Source: Euglena gracilis
Taxonomy: Eukaryota > Euglenida > Euglenophyceae > Euglenales
Direction: 5' to 3'
Assembly: GCA_039621445.1 (NCBI GenBank)
Contig: CP154955.1
Location: 4,583,284 to 4,647,283, forward strand
DNA: 64,000 nt
Notes under the pieces: generated by a model
What the model saw: only the letters and a program-made list of their open reading frames with translations
Told to the model about the DNA's origin: nothing
Databases searched by the model: none
In this document: in pieces, positions 31,981 to 41,770 of the stretch
Layout of the letters: each line of letters starts with the position of its first letter
Position numbering within the stretch: the first letter of the stretch is position 1
Program-made: the position numbers and the translations under genes

Positions 31981-32662
31981 AGCCGACCCCCCCCCGCCCC
32001 CCGCCACCGCCCCCCCCCCTCCACATCCTGTCCCCGCCCCCCCGCCCCCCCCCAGCCCCCCTTGCTTCCCCCCCCCACCCCCACCCCCCCGTCCCCGCTT
32101 CCCCCCCGCCCCCCCCCCCACGCCCTTCGGCCGCCACCCCCCCCACCCCCTCAGCCCCCCCCCCCCCCGCCCCCCTGCCCCCCCCCCCGCCCCGGTCGCG
32201 GCCGCCCTGCCCCCTCCGCCACCCACCCCGCCTACCCCCTCCGCAGCCCCCCGTCCCCCCCCCCTTCCCCCCCCCCGCCCCCCTCCCCGCGTCCCCCACC
32301 CCCCTCCCCCCTCCGCCCCCGCCGCCGCCCCCCGCCCCCCCCCCGCCCCCCCCCCCCGCCCCCCGCCCCCCCCCCCCCCCCGCCCCCCCGCCCGCCGCCC
32401 CACCCCCCCCCCCCCGCCCCCCCGCTTTTCATGTCCCCTCCCCTGGCAGTCCTCCGGCCCCCCTCCCCCCCCCCCCTCCCGCTCTTCCCCCCCCCCCCCG
32501 CCCCAGCGCCTCCCAGCCCCCGCCCGCCCCCCCGCCACCCCGCCTCCCTCTCCCCCCCCCCTCCCCCCCCCCCCCCTTCTGCGCCCCCCTCCCCCCCCCC
32601 CCCCTCTCACGCCCCCCCCCCCCCCCCCCGTCCTCGGCCCTCTCGCCCTCCCCCCCCCCCCC

Positions 32663-32708
<46 letters not shown>

Positions 32709-33020
32709 CCCCCCTCCCCCCCCTCCCCCCCCCCTCCCCCCCCTCCCGCCCCCCCCCCCCCCCCCTCCCCCCCCCGCCACCCCCCCTCCGCCTCCCCCTC
32801 CCCCGCCTCGCGCCCCCCCCCACCTCCCCCGCCCCCCCCCTCGCGCCCCTGCCGCCCCCCCCAGAACCCCCGCCACCCCCCCCCCCCCCCCCCCCCCCGA
32901 CCCCCGTCCCACGCGCGCCCCCCCCCGAGCGGCGCCACGTGCGCCTTCGCCCCCCCCGCACCCCCCCCCGCCCTAATGTCCCCCCTCGCCCTCGCCTTGC
33001 TGCCCAAGGCACCCCCCCCG
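31590..33020. repeat. Very long C-rich tract
   Basis: About 1.4 kb dominated by runs of C with interspersed G, T and A. All six frames stay open because of composition. It could be a genuine low-complexity expansion or an assembly/base-calling artefact. Together with the preceding A tract it is bracketed by direct copies of one repeat (30,961-31,140 and 33,250-33,425). Confidence 0.95.
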
Positions 33021-33249
33021 ATCCCCTTGTGTCGATCTCCCGCAAAGACCCCCGCAGATGGACCCCCTTTCCCGGGTTGGAACTGGGGGATGTTTCAAAA
33101 ATTTTTGATTGGGGGGGGGCTTCAAAACTTTTTTGGGGGGTGGTTTTGGGTGTAGGGACTTAGGACTTTTGCACGAGTGGTTAGTAGAGTCGCTAGAAAA
33201 TGGTCGCTAGCGACCCCTGTCTCCACCAAGTTCTAGAACGACCAAGAAT

Positions 33250-33425
33250 TGCCAAACGCGAACTTAGTCGGCCTACGGCCTCCTCCGGGGGGGGGGGGGG
33301 CTGCTGCCCCCCCCGGACCCCTCCCCCGCCCAAAATAACATAACAACATCCCCTTGTGTGTGCAAGGCAAGGATGGCCAAAACGCGCACCCTAACAAAAT
33401 CCCTTTGTGTGTGTAAGGCAAAATA
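33250..33425. repeat. GCAAGGATGGCCAAAACGCGC repeat, copy B
   Basis: Direct copy of 30,961-31,140, with GCGAACTTAGTCGGCCTACGG, a G/C block and two GTGTGTGCAAGGCAAGGATGG units. Confidence 0.75.
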
Positions 33426-33519
33426 ATGGGTAAAATAGCCCCTCTGCATATTCCACAGGGTTTGGCCGAGGGTTTGTATGCTTCTGAAATGAAAAACCAT
33501 GGAGGTCGTTTCCACCGAC

Positions 33520-33740
33520 CACATGGTCGGCCCGACCTCCAATCGGCTGTTACCGACCATATGGTCGGTAACAAACAGGTCGGCCCGACCATGTTCGGCC
33601 CGACCTCGAGTCAAAAGTCCTTTGAAAAAGGGGGGGGGGGGTAATGCGGTTCATTGGCTATGCTTTTCGACCTCCAGTGGTCGGCCCAACCATGGTTGGG
33701 CCGACCTCCAGGATCGTTGTGGCCAATTATCCGCCCGGGG
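33520..33740. repeat. GGTCGGCCCGACC palindrome cluster, copy 2
   Basis: Contains CCGACCACATGGTCGGCC, ACCGACCATATGGTCGGT and CCAACCATGGTTGGGCC palindromes and GTAATGCGGTTCATTGG. The right part is the inverted partner of 30,690-30,815. Confidence 0.7.
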
Positions 33741-33906
33741 CCAAAAAAGCCAACAGCCGGACCCCCCCGGGGAAAAAAAAAACAGTCCGGACCCCTGACT
33801 GGGGGGAAAAACTCCTCCGGCGATGGAAATGGGACTGTGAATGGTTACATTGCAAAATCCAAAAGAAATCTCAAAATGGGCATCTTTGGCAGGTTTTGGG
33901 GTCAAA

Positions 33907-34341
33907 CAGGGCTGGATAGAGGTTGAGGGATAGGCATAGAGGTAGAGGTAGAGGTAGAGGTAGAGGTCACCTCTACCTCTACCATCCCTCCATGTCACCT
34001 CAATGTCAAACTTTTAAGGAAAGTGGCTTATCAAAGAAAATTTATGCTGAACAAAGGCAATTTTATGGAGAAAATCAGAAATTGGCATTCTTGTCACAAA
34101 TCTCTTATGGCAATTTTTGAAACCATCCATCCGGATATTTTTTCTCATTCCTAACCTAAATAAGATGCGTTGAGATGCTAATTTGCCAAATTTGAGGCAT
34201 TTGGAGCCTTTTGTGGCCCTTACTGGTGCCAGTTTATGACATTTTATGGACATAGAGGTGACATAGAGGTAGAGGTAGAGGTAGAGGTAGAGGTGGGTCA
34301 GATAGAGGTAGAGGATTTTGACCTACCTCTATCCAGCCCTG
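33907..34341. mobile_element. MITE-like element with GAGGTA hexamer ends, copy 1
   Basis: Ends are CAGGGCTGGATAGAGG and CCTCTATCCAGCCCTG, perfect inverted repeats extended inward by GAGGTA arrays. The interior carries TTTTATGGAGAAAATCAGAAATTGG-type unique sequence shared with the other two copies (quoted in part). No 7-bp flank match here (GGTCAAA versus GGCCGGT), so this copy may be rearranged. No coding capacity. Confidence 0.8.
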
Positions 34342-34363
34342 GGCCGGTGGGTTTTGCGAACCT

Positions 34364-34570
34364 GTGAGCACAAGCTTTGCCAAGATGCCAGAGAATTTTT
34401 CAAATGTTTTCGATACCAAGACAATTGTCAAGCAGCACACACCGGGACAAAGAAGAGTTGCTGGGGAGCAGCAGTTGGTTGGAAGACGCAAACATCCAGC
34501 CCAGCTGCGCATCCAACTCCACTGTGTGGAACAAGAAATTAAAACAACAGCGGGTCTGCACATTTGCTGA
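34364..34570 (+). CDS. Possible small ORF or exon, unknown
   Basis: A 68-codon frame (MSTSFAKMPENFSNVFD..., ending TTAGLHIC) with balanced composition, beginning just after the MITE. No family recognised, and no splice signals could be fixed. Confidence 0.25.
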   Translation: MSTSFAKMPENFSNVFDTKTIVKQHTPGQRRVAGEQQLVGRRKHPAQLRIQLHCVEQEIKTTAGLHIC

Positions 34571-34905
34571 TCACCAAGGCACGCTCATGGGAAAACAACC
34601 CCACACCAAGGGGAGGGGGGGTCAGTTCACAGCTGGGTCAAAATTGGACAAAAAAAACAAAAAAGTCCATTGGGGGTTGCTCAACTTGTTCGCTAGACGA
34701 CTGCCACCAAAAATTTCACAAGTCGGTTGCCCTGAGGTCTGAATTGTGGTTTAATCGGGCTACCTTTTTTTTTCTTCATTGCCAAGGAGACTGCAGGGTA
34801 GGAAAGGGTGGGGGACAAAAGCTGCCAGCATCTTTGCTTCCAGCAACACGGTCCCTGTGGGGGCAAAATGTCGGTGGGCTTTATCTTTTTTTTATCTTTC
34901 TATAC

Positions 34906-35020
34906 ACAAATTGTGGCTGAGCCCAGATTTCAGCCTGAAAACGTGTTCAGCCAGGGGGCCCCCGAAGGGGGCCCCCTGAACACGTTTTCAGGCTGAAATC
35001 TGGGCTCAGCCACAATTTGT
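34906..35020. repeat. Large near-perfect hairpin next to the PHD gene
   Basis: 115-bp inverted repeat. Arms start ACAAATTGTGGCTGAGCCC and include CCTGAAAACGTGTTCAG, with a G/C apex around CCCCCGAAGGGGG. Only a 4-base bulge (CCAG) disturbs the pairing. A second copy is at 39,104-39,216 and half of one at 60,687-60,750. Confidence 0.9.
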
Positions 35021-35021
35021 T

Positions 35022-35095
35022 TGAAAACGTGCCTAACCACAGATGCCTTCATTGAAAACGTGTCATTGCCACAGATGCCCTCATTGAAAACGTGT
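35022..35095. repeat. GAAAACGTG tandem units, left of PHD gene copy 1
   Basis: Two to three units of about 32 bp with GAAAACGTG and CACAGATGCC(C/T)TCATT. Confidence 0.8.
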
Positions 35096-35127
35096 CACCC
35101 CCCCCTTTTTTCCGCAGCCCTCCCACT

Positions 35128-36147
35128 ATGGCGAAACGCACGGCTAACTTTGTGAATGGTCTTTTACCACCTCCCCCTAGGACGGAACTGTTCCTGGCTG
35201 CTCTCGCGGTATGCCAGCAAGATGCCAAGAAGCCGAAGGTTGACCCCCTTCATGGCACCTTGCTGGCACAGGGCAACACAAAGAAAAAGTCCGGCTCCGT
35301 AGGTGCAGAGCTTGCTGCTGTTGCCAACTGTTTGGAGTTCGCCAAACTGTGTCAACATCAGCAAGCCTCTTATCCTGAGCTGGATGCTTTCTTTGTTGCC
35401 TGGACGGGATGGGAGCTGGAACCCAGCCTGTTGTTCGATGAGGCGAGCGTCATTGAACAATGTGTGGCTCAACGTGAGCAGCAGTCGGGAACTTTGTTCG
35501 TTTCAGGGAATCGTTCGGCAACCTCTTTTCAGACATACGTGAATGCCGTCGCTCGGGCATTCCGCCCCATTTTCCAGGTCTGTAAAAAAACCACACTGAA
35601 ATTTCATGGTCACCGCTTCTACAGTGACCACATGATTGCCATCAACGTGGACAAAGACTACATGGACCTCACGCAGCCTTCGGCCGCCACCCGCCCCCCG
35701 TCGTACGTCCCCCCAAAACATGTCTTCCTTCTTTCCCTGAAAATCGAGGAGGACGACGACGGTGCAGCTACGGCGCGGAACGTTGCACGGTGGTCAACTT
35801 GGGCAAATTTTTGCGCCCCGCCAAGTGAGGAACACTCGGTCGAAAATCAGGACCTGACCGATGTTCCGTCTGTGTTTCCCACCGCCGAGCAACGTTCCGC
35901 TCCTGCGGTCAGCAGCTCCGTTCCCTCCCCTGACCAACCCCCTGTCCCTCGTGCTGTGTCCCGACTGCCTATAAAACAGGAGAAATGTGGTTTTTGTGGT
36001 GTTCCCATTCCCAAAAATCCAAATTGTGTGGAGCTGAACAAAGTTGTCTGTGACGCCTGCGGTTTGGCATATCATTTTCATTGCCAAGATTTGCGGCGGC
36101 CACCAAAGTATGGCTCTTTTTTGTGTAAAGCGTGTCGTGTTCCGTGA
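35128..36147 (+). CDS. PHD-finger protein, multicopy, intact copy
   Basis: 339 codons from the ATG at 35,128 (MAKRTANFVNGLLPPPPRTE). This start is chosen because the second copy (minus strand, 38,801) starts at the same Met; a longer in-frame start at 35,092 lies in a C-run. Residues about 290-339 form a textbook C4HC3 PHD finger: CGFC, CDAC, then C-x4-H-x2-C (CGLAYHFHC) and CKAC, ending CRVP. PHD fingers usually read histone tails, so a chromatin-linked role is plausible. The first 285 residues show no known domain; a Ser/Pro/Val linker precedes the finger. The gene is bracketed by GAAAACGTG repeats and hairpins and is repeated in inverted orientation 2 kb away, so it probably travels with a mobile or recombining element. 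A TTTTTTCCGCAG acceptor-like string lies just upstream of the ATG. Confidence 0.7.
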   Translation: MAKRTANFVNGLLPPPPRTELFLAALAVCQQDAKKPKVDPLHGTLLAQGNTKKKSGSVGAELAAVANCLEFAKLCQHQQASYPELDAFFVAWTGWELEPSLLFDEASVIEQCVAQREQQSGTLFVSGNRSATSFQTYVNAVARAFRPIFQVCKKTTLKFHGHRFYSDHMIAINVDKDYMDLTQPSAATRPPSYVPPKHVFLLSLKIEEDDDGAATARNVARWSTWANFCAPPSEEHSVENQDLTDVPSVFPTAEQRSAPAVSSSVPSPDQPPVPRAVSRLPIKQEKCGFCGVPIPKNPNCVELNKVVCDACGLAYHFHCQDLRRPPKYGSFLCKACRVP

Positions 36148-36149
36148 TG

Positions 36150-36300
36150 TCCGCCACTCCGTCTCGTTGTGCTCCAAGGCAACCTAGCCTTCTGTCGTGT
36201 TGTAGAGTGTTGTGTGTGCCCCCCCGACCCGCCTCACTCGTTGAGGACCACCCAGCCTCGCAACCACCCGCCGATTTTTCATGACAGCGTTTTTTGCTTT
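36150..36300. other. 3' flank of PHD gene copy 1
   Basis: Sequence through GTGTTGTAGAGTG, also present inverted near 38,110-38,210, so the repeated unit extends beyond the coding region. Confidence 0.5.
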
Positions 36301-36304
36301 TTAC

Positions 36305-36442
36305 TCAGGGTTGCCACAGATGCCCTCATTGAAAACGTGCCTGAACACAGATGCCTTAATCGAAAACGTGTCATTGCCACAGATGCCCTCATTGAAAACG
36401 TGCCTAACCACAGATGCCTTCATTGAAAACGTGTCAGTGTTC
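36305..36442. repeat. GAAAACGTG tandem units, right of PHD gene copy 1
   Basis: Four to five units of about 32 bp alternating GAAAACGTGCCTGAACACAG and GAAAACGTGTCATTGCCACA. They end at TCATGACCACGAATTTCAGG, which recurs at 39,048. Confidence 0.85.
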
Positions 36443-36859
36443 ATGACCACGAATTTCAGGGCAGGCATTTGGCGGGCTGAACACGTTTTTAAGCTGAACC
36501 CTACCCAAAGGAACAGAAAATTCTGCTAAATCCTGCTGGGTGATTCGACTTGTGAAAATTTGGTGGCGGTTGTCTTCCGAACGCGAACAAGCACACCCCC
36601 AGGGCGAGGAATGGAACTGGTCCGACTGGGGTCGATCCAGGTGCTGAAAATCAAAAAAATCGAAACTGCAAGAATATAAAAAAAACTGCCAATTTTATGC
36701 AAAAAAAAGTCCCCTGGGCACCCCCAAAGTGTCCCATACCCCCTGCCACGGGACCCGGCTGGCTAGTCCAAAAAGAATTTGTTGACCCCCCCCCTGACAG
36801 TGCCCCCCCCGATAGTGCCCCTTGTGTGCATCGCACAATAATGTGATAAATTGGCCCCT

Positions 36860-37100
36860 TCAGGGTACCAGCTGCCCCAAAGAGCCACCCGACCAGGGTT
36901 AATACACATGGGGGGGACCCTCGCCCGGCGCCGAATTCGGCATCTCGCTCGGGTCCCCCCATGTTTTTGACCCTGGTTGGGCGGCCCTTTGGGTTCACTG
37001 AGTCCCCTGTTGAGGCCAATGTAACAACGTTCAGCGGGAAGGGTCAACTGTTTGCATGAGAACCTTTACCCTAACCCTATTCCTTCAAATAACTCCACAA
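36860..37100. repeat. Dispersed repeat with ACGTTCAGCGGGAAGGG
   Basis: The stretch 37,020-37,095 is the reverse complement of 51,065-51,147, including CCCTAACCCTA. Part of the same family recurs at 43,040-43,110. Confidence 0.65.
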
Positions 37101-37499
37101 TGGAGACAAGGCAGTACAGTTGGTCAAACCTTGGGACCAGCCCCCCCCCCCCCCCCCCCTTCGCACTCCGCATACTGTAAGCAGTTCCCAAAAGCACCAA
37201 CAGCGCGCACAGCGGGCATCCATGGGACCAGCCCCCCCGTGGGTCCCCCAGCAGATGAACAAAAGAAAGGTTTGGGTTTTTTGAAACACACAAATAAAAT
37301 GCGTATTTTAGAGAAGGAAAGGAGCACACGGTTTCGGTGCAGAGCTGTCCAGGGCGGGGGGGCGGGGCTGGGGGGGAGGGTCATAGGGGGGGGGTCGCTG
37401 AGCTCTTATCCCTTTATGGGTAAGAGCGAAGCTTACCCCTGGCGAAACCCCCCCCTCGCCCCCCCCCCCCCCCCCCCGCCCAGGGGTGTAGAAAGTAGA

Positions 37500-37740
37500 A
37501 AGTGGGGGTCAGGGGGGGGGGGCGGCCGCCCCCCCCCCGGGATTTTGGAAAGAAAAATTTTTTGGCATTGCAAGTATGATATTTTTTCAAAGGGCGTTAC
37601 CATCTCGGCTGCCTTCGGCAGCCACCTTACCAGTTAAAATCACATTTCTAGAAAATGAAATTGCAAAATCCATTACCGTCTCGGCCGCCTTTGGCGGCTG
37701 AAATAAAGCCCTTGAGGCACCTCCTTTGATACTCATTGTT
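37500..37740. repeat. GGCGGCCGCC/TTCG-palindrome repeat, copy 1
   Basis: A G-run GGCGGCCGCC C-run block, then TTACCATCTCGGCTGCCTTC and TTACCGTCTCGGCCGCCTTT palindromes separated by a conserved spacer. It aligns inverted with 49,635-49,885. Confidence 0.75.
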
Positions 37741-37944
37741 TCTTTGGGATTCTAGTTCAAGGTTGACGGCTTGTTTTTTTTTTGAAACAAAAAAACACGT
37801 TTTTTAAATAAAAAAAAACATGTTTAAAAAAAAAACCGTCATGGAGGGTTTGGGGGAAATTTTTTTGCAATTTTTTTTTGGAAAAAAAGTTCATTTTTAA
37901 TTTCTGCAGCATTCATTTTTTTGTTTTTTTTTGGTTAAAAACGT

Positions 37945-38100
37945 ACACGTTTTCAATGAGGGCATTTGTGTCAATGACACGTTTTCAGTGAAGGCATCCG
38001 GGTTCAGGCACGTTTTCAGTGAGGGCATTCGGGTCAATGACACGTTTTCAGTGAAGGCATCCGGGTTCAGGCACGTTTTCAGTGAGGGCATCTGTGTCAA
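37945..38100. repeat. GAAAACGTG tandem units, distal to PHD gene copy 2
   Basis: Five or so inverted units (CACGTTTTCAGTGAGGGCAT) of about 30-33 bp. Confidence 0.85.
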
Positions 38101-38282
38101 CCCCCCGCAAAAAACGAAAATCGCAATCATGAAAAATCGGTGTGCGGTTGAGAGGCCGTGTGGTCCTCAACGGGTGAGGCGGTTCGGGTGGCACTCTACA
38201 ACACGAAGGATGACAACGAGAAGGCTAGTTTGCCTTGGCAGAACAGACGACGGCAGAACGGACGGCAGGGAAGGGGCGAAAC

Positions 38283-38801
38283 TCACGGCACACGACAGGC
38301 TTTGCACAGAAAAGAGCCATACTTTGGTGGCCGCCGCAAATCTTGGCAATGAAAATGATATGCCAAACCGCAGGCGTCACAGACAACTTTGTTCAGCTCC
38401 ACACAATTTGGATTTTTCGGAATGGCAACACCACAAAAACCACATTTCTCCTGTTTTATAGGCAGTCGGGACACGGCACGAGGCACAGGGGGTTGGTCAG
38501 AGGAGACAGAGCTGACCGCAGGAGCGGAACGTTGCTCGGCGGTGGGAAAGACAGACGGAACACTGGTCAGGTCCTGATTTTCGACCGCGTGTTCGTCACT
38601 TGGTGGGGCGCAAAAATTTGCCCAAGTTGACCACCGTGCACCGTTCTTTGTGTTGCCCTGTGCCAGCAAGGTGCCATGAAGGGGGTCAACCTTCGGCTTC
38701 TTGGCATCTTGCTGGTATACCGCGAGAGCAGCCAGGAACAGTTCCGTCCTAGGGGGAGGTGGCAAAAGACCATTCACAAAGTTTGCCGTGCGTTTGGCCA
38801 T
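38283..38801 (-). CDS. PHD-finger protein, internally deleted copy
   Basis: 172 codons. The first about 53 residues and the last about 118 match the copy at 35,128-36,147 closely, including the complete C4HC3 PHD finger, but about 170 residues are missing. The junction lies where the intact copy has AAAGAA and GAACGTTGCACGG, pointing to a microhomology-mediated deletion at GAA. The frame remains open, so a shortened PHD protein could still be made. Orientation is opposite to copy 1, with GAAAACGTG arrays on both sides. Confidence 0.7.
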   Translation of the reverse strand: MAKRTANFVNGLLPPPPRTELFLAALAVYQQDAKKPKVDPLHGTLLAQGNTKNGARWSTWANFCAPPSDEHAVENQDLTSVPSVFPTAEQRSAPAVSSVSSDQPPVPRAVSRLPIKQEKCGFCGVAIPKNPNCVELNKVVCDACGLAYHFHCQDLRRPPKYGSFLCKACRVP

Positions 38802-38849
38802 ATTGGCAGGGCTGCGGAAAAAAAGAAAAAAAGAAAAAAGGGGGGGGGT

Positions 38850-38997
38850 GACACGTTTTCAGTGAGGGCATTCGGGTCAATGACACGTTTTCAGTGAAGG
38901 CATCCGGGTTCAGGCACGTTTTCAGTGAGGGCATTCGGGTCAATGACACGTTTTCAGTGAGGGCATCCGGGTTCAGGCACGTTTTCAGTGAGGGCGC
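38850..38997. repeat. GAAAACGTG tandem units, upstream of PHD gene copy 2
   Basis: Five inverted units (ACACGTTTTCAGTGAGGGCA), alternating GGGTCAATG and CGGGTTCAGG spacers. Confidence 0.85.
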
Positions 38998-39047
38998 CGT
39001 TTTTTGGGTCCAAATTTCACAAATTGCCGTTTTTGACCCCTTGCGTG

Positions 39048-39085
39048 AATCATGACCACGAATTTCAGGGCAGGCATTTGGCGGG
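39048..39085. repeat. Short dispersed copy of TCATGACCACGAATTTCAGG
   Basis: Matches 36,441-36,478 in the same orientation, adjoining a hairpin here and a tandem array there. Confidence 0.75.
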
Positions 39086-39103
39086 CTCTGAAAACGTTTT
39101 TAA

Positions 39104-39216
39104 ACAAATTGTGGCTGAGCCCAGATTTCAGCCTGAAAACGTGTTCAGGGGCCCCCTTCGGGGGCCCCTGGCTGAACACGTTTTCAGGCTGAAATCTGGG
39201 CTCAGCCACAATTTGT
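39104..39216. repeat. Large near-perfect hairpin, copy 2
   Basis: 113 bp. Same arms as 34,906-35,020 (ACAAATTGTGGCTGAGCC ... GGCTCAGCCACAATTTGT) with apex CCCCCTTCGGGGG, that is, a C(TTCG)G loop. Confidence 0.9.
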
Positions 39217-39374
39217 GTATAGAAAGCATGATTTTTTTGCACCAGAAAACACAGATTTGGAAATATTTTCACACATAAAAAAAACTTTGGAGGGGGTGTA
39301 CCCCCCCGTAACCCCCCCCCCCCGACCCGACCTAAGAACCTTTTCGGCCAACTTTTTTTTGAAAAAAAAACTTG

Positions 39375-39565
39375 GCCGGTGATGCCTAATTTGACAAAAT
39401 ATTCAGGTAGATTCCTAATTTTGAGGCATGAATTTCACAGAATTTGGAATGGTGATGCCTAATTTGGTGTCAAAATGCTAATTTTAGGTTGGGGGATTCC
39501 TAATTTGGAGCCTAAAAAGGATTTTTTCCCCCAAGAATTCGTTTTCGGTGATTCCTAATTTGGCC
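39375..39565. repeat. TGATTCCTAATTTGG word repeats
   Basis: Five variants of GTGATTCCTAATTTGG/GATGCCTAATTTG at 30-60-bp spacing. Related sets are at 46,535-46,640, 46,925-46,960, 51,320-51,390 and 56,050-56,095. Confidence 0.7.
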
Positions 39566-39639
39566 ACCGAAAATGTGGTGTTCCCCCCTGACCCCCCCCC
39601 CCTGTCACCCGAACCACCCCCAAAAAATTTTCCTCAAAA

Positions 39640-39765
39640 AATGGAGATTTTGCAAGGAAAAAGGTCAATTTTTGCTTTTTCAAAAAAACATGTTTTTTTG
39701 CTTTTTTAAAAAAAACATGTTTTTTTGTTTTTTTAAAAAAACAAAAAAAACGTCAACCCTGTTCT
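39640..39765. repeat. AAACATGTTT/TTTAAA palindromic A/T module
   Basis: Alternating A-runs and T-runs with ACATGT cores, ending AACGTCAACCCTG. Near copy at 42,605-42,740; related sequence at 37,785-37,830, 50,300-50,370 and 59,710-59,790. Confidence 0.7.
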
Positions 39766-40529
39766 AGTTTGATTTTTTCGCATTGGAGGCTAGGTAGTCC
39801 ACTTCGGGACCCCGGACTCCCCCTCCCTCCCTCCCCCCTGTTCAGTTCACTTCGGAAGTGCACTGGGGGGTCCCGAGAACCCCCCCCCCCCGTGAACCTG
39901 GATGTACTTGTTCACTTCGGGAAAAAACCGAAAAACGCAACGTGCGAACACCGAAAAGGGTATTTTTCAAAAAAATTTCGGCGCCTTCGGCGCCGGACCC
40001 ACCCTCCTCCGGGAAGTCAACATGTCCAGTTCAGTTCGGAAGTGAACAGGGGAGGTCTGGGACCCCCCCTCCCCCCTGTACCTGGGCTCCTTGGACTTCA
40101 AAGAGACGTTAGCGTCTCGGCCAGGGATTTTTTTTTGAGACCGGGGGGGAGGGGGTCGGCACCCACCCACCCACCCCCTGGGGTCGGCCCCGGGGGGGAG
40201 GGGGGTCCAAGGGACCCACCCTACCCCCCCTCCCCCCCGGGGGGGGGGCAAGACTAAAAAAAACCCATGGTCTCGGCCCCTTCGGGGCCAGGACAGGAAA
40301 AAAATACATTTTGGTTGTGCCAAGAAAAATTTTTTGGCTCGCCCCCCCCGGGAAAAAATTGTTCCTACACCTATGGCCCCGCCCCCCCGGGCCCCCCCCC
40401 GGGTCGGGGCCACCTCGGGAACCGACGGATCATCACCATGATCCCGGCCCGGTACCCGGAATTTTTTTTTTCAGTCGCGAGCAACTGGATTCCTAGTTTC
40501 CGAATCACCTGGGTTTGACCCCCAACTCC

Positions 40530-40982
40530 CCGCCAGCAGGGCTGGATAGAGGTAGAGGTAGAGGTCAAAGTCCTCTACCTCTATCTGACCCACCTCTACC
40601 TCTACCTCTACCTCTATGTCACCTCTATGTCCATAAAATGTCATAAACTGGCACCAGTAAGGGCCACAAAAGGCTCCAAATGCCTCAAATTTGGCCAATT
40701 AGCATCTCAACGCATCTTATATAGGTTAGGAATGAGAAAAAATATCCGGGTGGGTGGTTTTAAAAATTGTCATAAAAGATTTGTAACAAGAATGGCCAAT
40801 TTCTGATTTTTTCCATAAAATTGCCTTTGTTCGGCAAAAATTTTCTTTGTATAAGCCACTTTCCTTAAAAGTTTGACCTTGAGGTGACATAGAGGGATAG
40901 TAGAGGTAGAGGTGACCTCTACCTCTACCTCTACCTCTACCTCTACCTCTATCCCTCTACCTCTATCCAGCCCTGCCGCCAG
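40530..40982. mobile_element. MITE-like element with GAGGTA hexamer ends, copy 2
   Basis: Element 40,537-40,975, inverted relative to copies 1 and 3. Terminal CAGGGCTGGATAGAGG and its complement are intact. It is flanked by a perfect 7-bp duplication CCGCCAG (40,530-40,536 and 40,976-40,982). Confidence 0.88.
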
Positions 40983-41084
40983 GCCCGAGTTATTCACGCG
41001 CGAAGGGGTCCAAACTGGGTAGGATCGGCCCGCCCCCCCTGGATAAGCCCCCCCCCCTTTGGACTCTGCCATTTCGGCCAAAAA

Positions 41085-41770
41085 AATGTCAATTTTCAAA
41101 ATATCTCCAAAATGAAGCCAAATCAAAGGAAATATCCGGAGACCAAATTTGAAGCCCTTGGAACGCCCCATCTGCTGGTATTTTGATTTCCCCGTAACTC
41201 CCCGCCTAGCCCGAGATACGGCCGTTTTCGTCCCGGATGGCCGTTTTGTGCACTTTTCCCACTGTCCGACTTAGCCGTTTTCGGCCAAAATTCAGCGAAA
41301 ACACAATATTTTCAAAATTTCTCGAAAATGATGCAAAATCAAAGGAAATGTCCGGAGACCTAAATTGAAGCCCTTGGAACGCTCTATCTACTGGGATTTT
41401 GGTTTCCCCGCAGCTCACCGCCCAGCCCGAGATACGGCCGTTTTTCGGCCAATTTTGGCCATTTTGTACACTTTTTCCACTGTCCGACTTAACCGTTTTC
41501 GGCCAAAAAGTCAAAAAAAATCGAAAACCTTTTTTTTGCCCGAAACGATGTTTTTTGGCCTCCCGGACCCGGAAAAACTGTTTTTGAGCCGAAAATGAGC
41601 GTTTTTCGACCCGTCAGCGCCCCGTTTTGGGCGGCCAACCCATTGACTTTGGGTCAAAAAAAGTCGAAAAAAATCGAATTTTTTTTTGCCCAAAACGATG
41701 TTTCTTGCCCTCCCGGACCCGGACAACCCGTTTTTGAGCCAAAAATGAGCGATTTTTGACCCCTAGGCCA
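41085..41770. repeat. Two sets of tandem duplications
   Basis: A unit of about 219 bp (TTGAAGCCCTTGGAACGC, CCCGAGATACGGCCGTTTT) repeats at about 41,090 and 41,310. A second unit of about 165 bp (AAAACGATGTTT, CTCCCGGACCCGGA) repeats at about 41,520 and 41,685. No gene. Confidence 0.75.

Noticed and set aside
31047-33155. Very long open frames encoding poly-Lys, poly-Phe, poly-Pro or poly-Gly
   Set aside because: They arise in all frames from A-rich and C-rich tracts with no codon-level structure; composition artefacts.
37063-37076. CCCTAACCCTA as a telomere-like repeat
   Set aside because: Only two units, inside a dispersed repeat with an inverted copy at 51 kb. Similar GGGTTAGGGGT strings at 47,630 and 62,025 are single occurrences in C/G modules.
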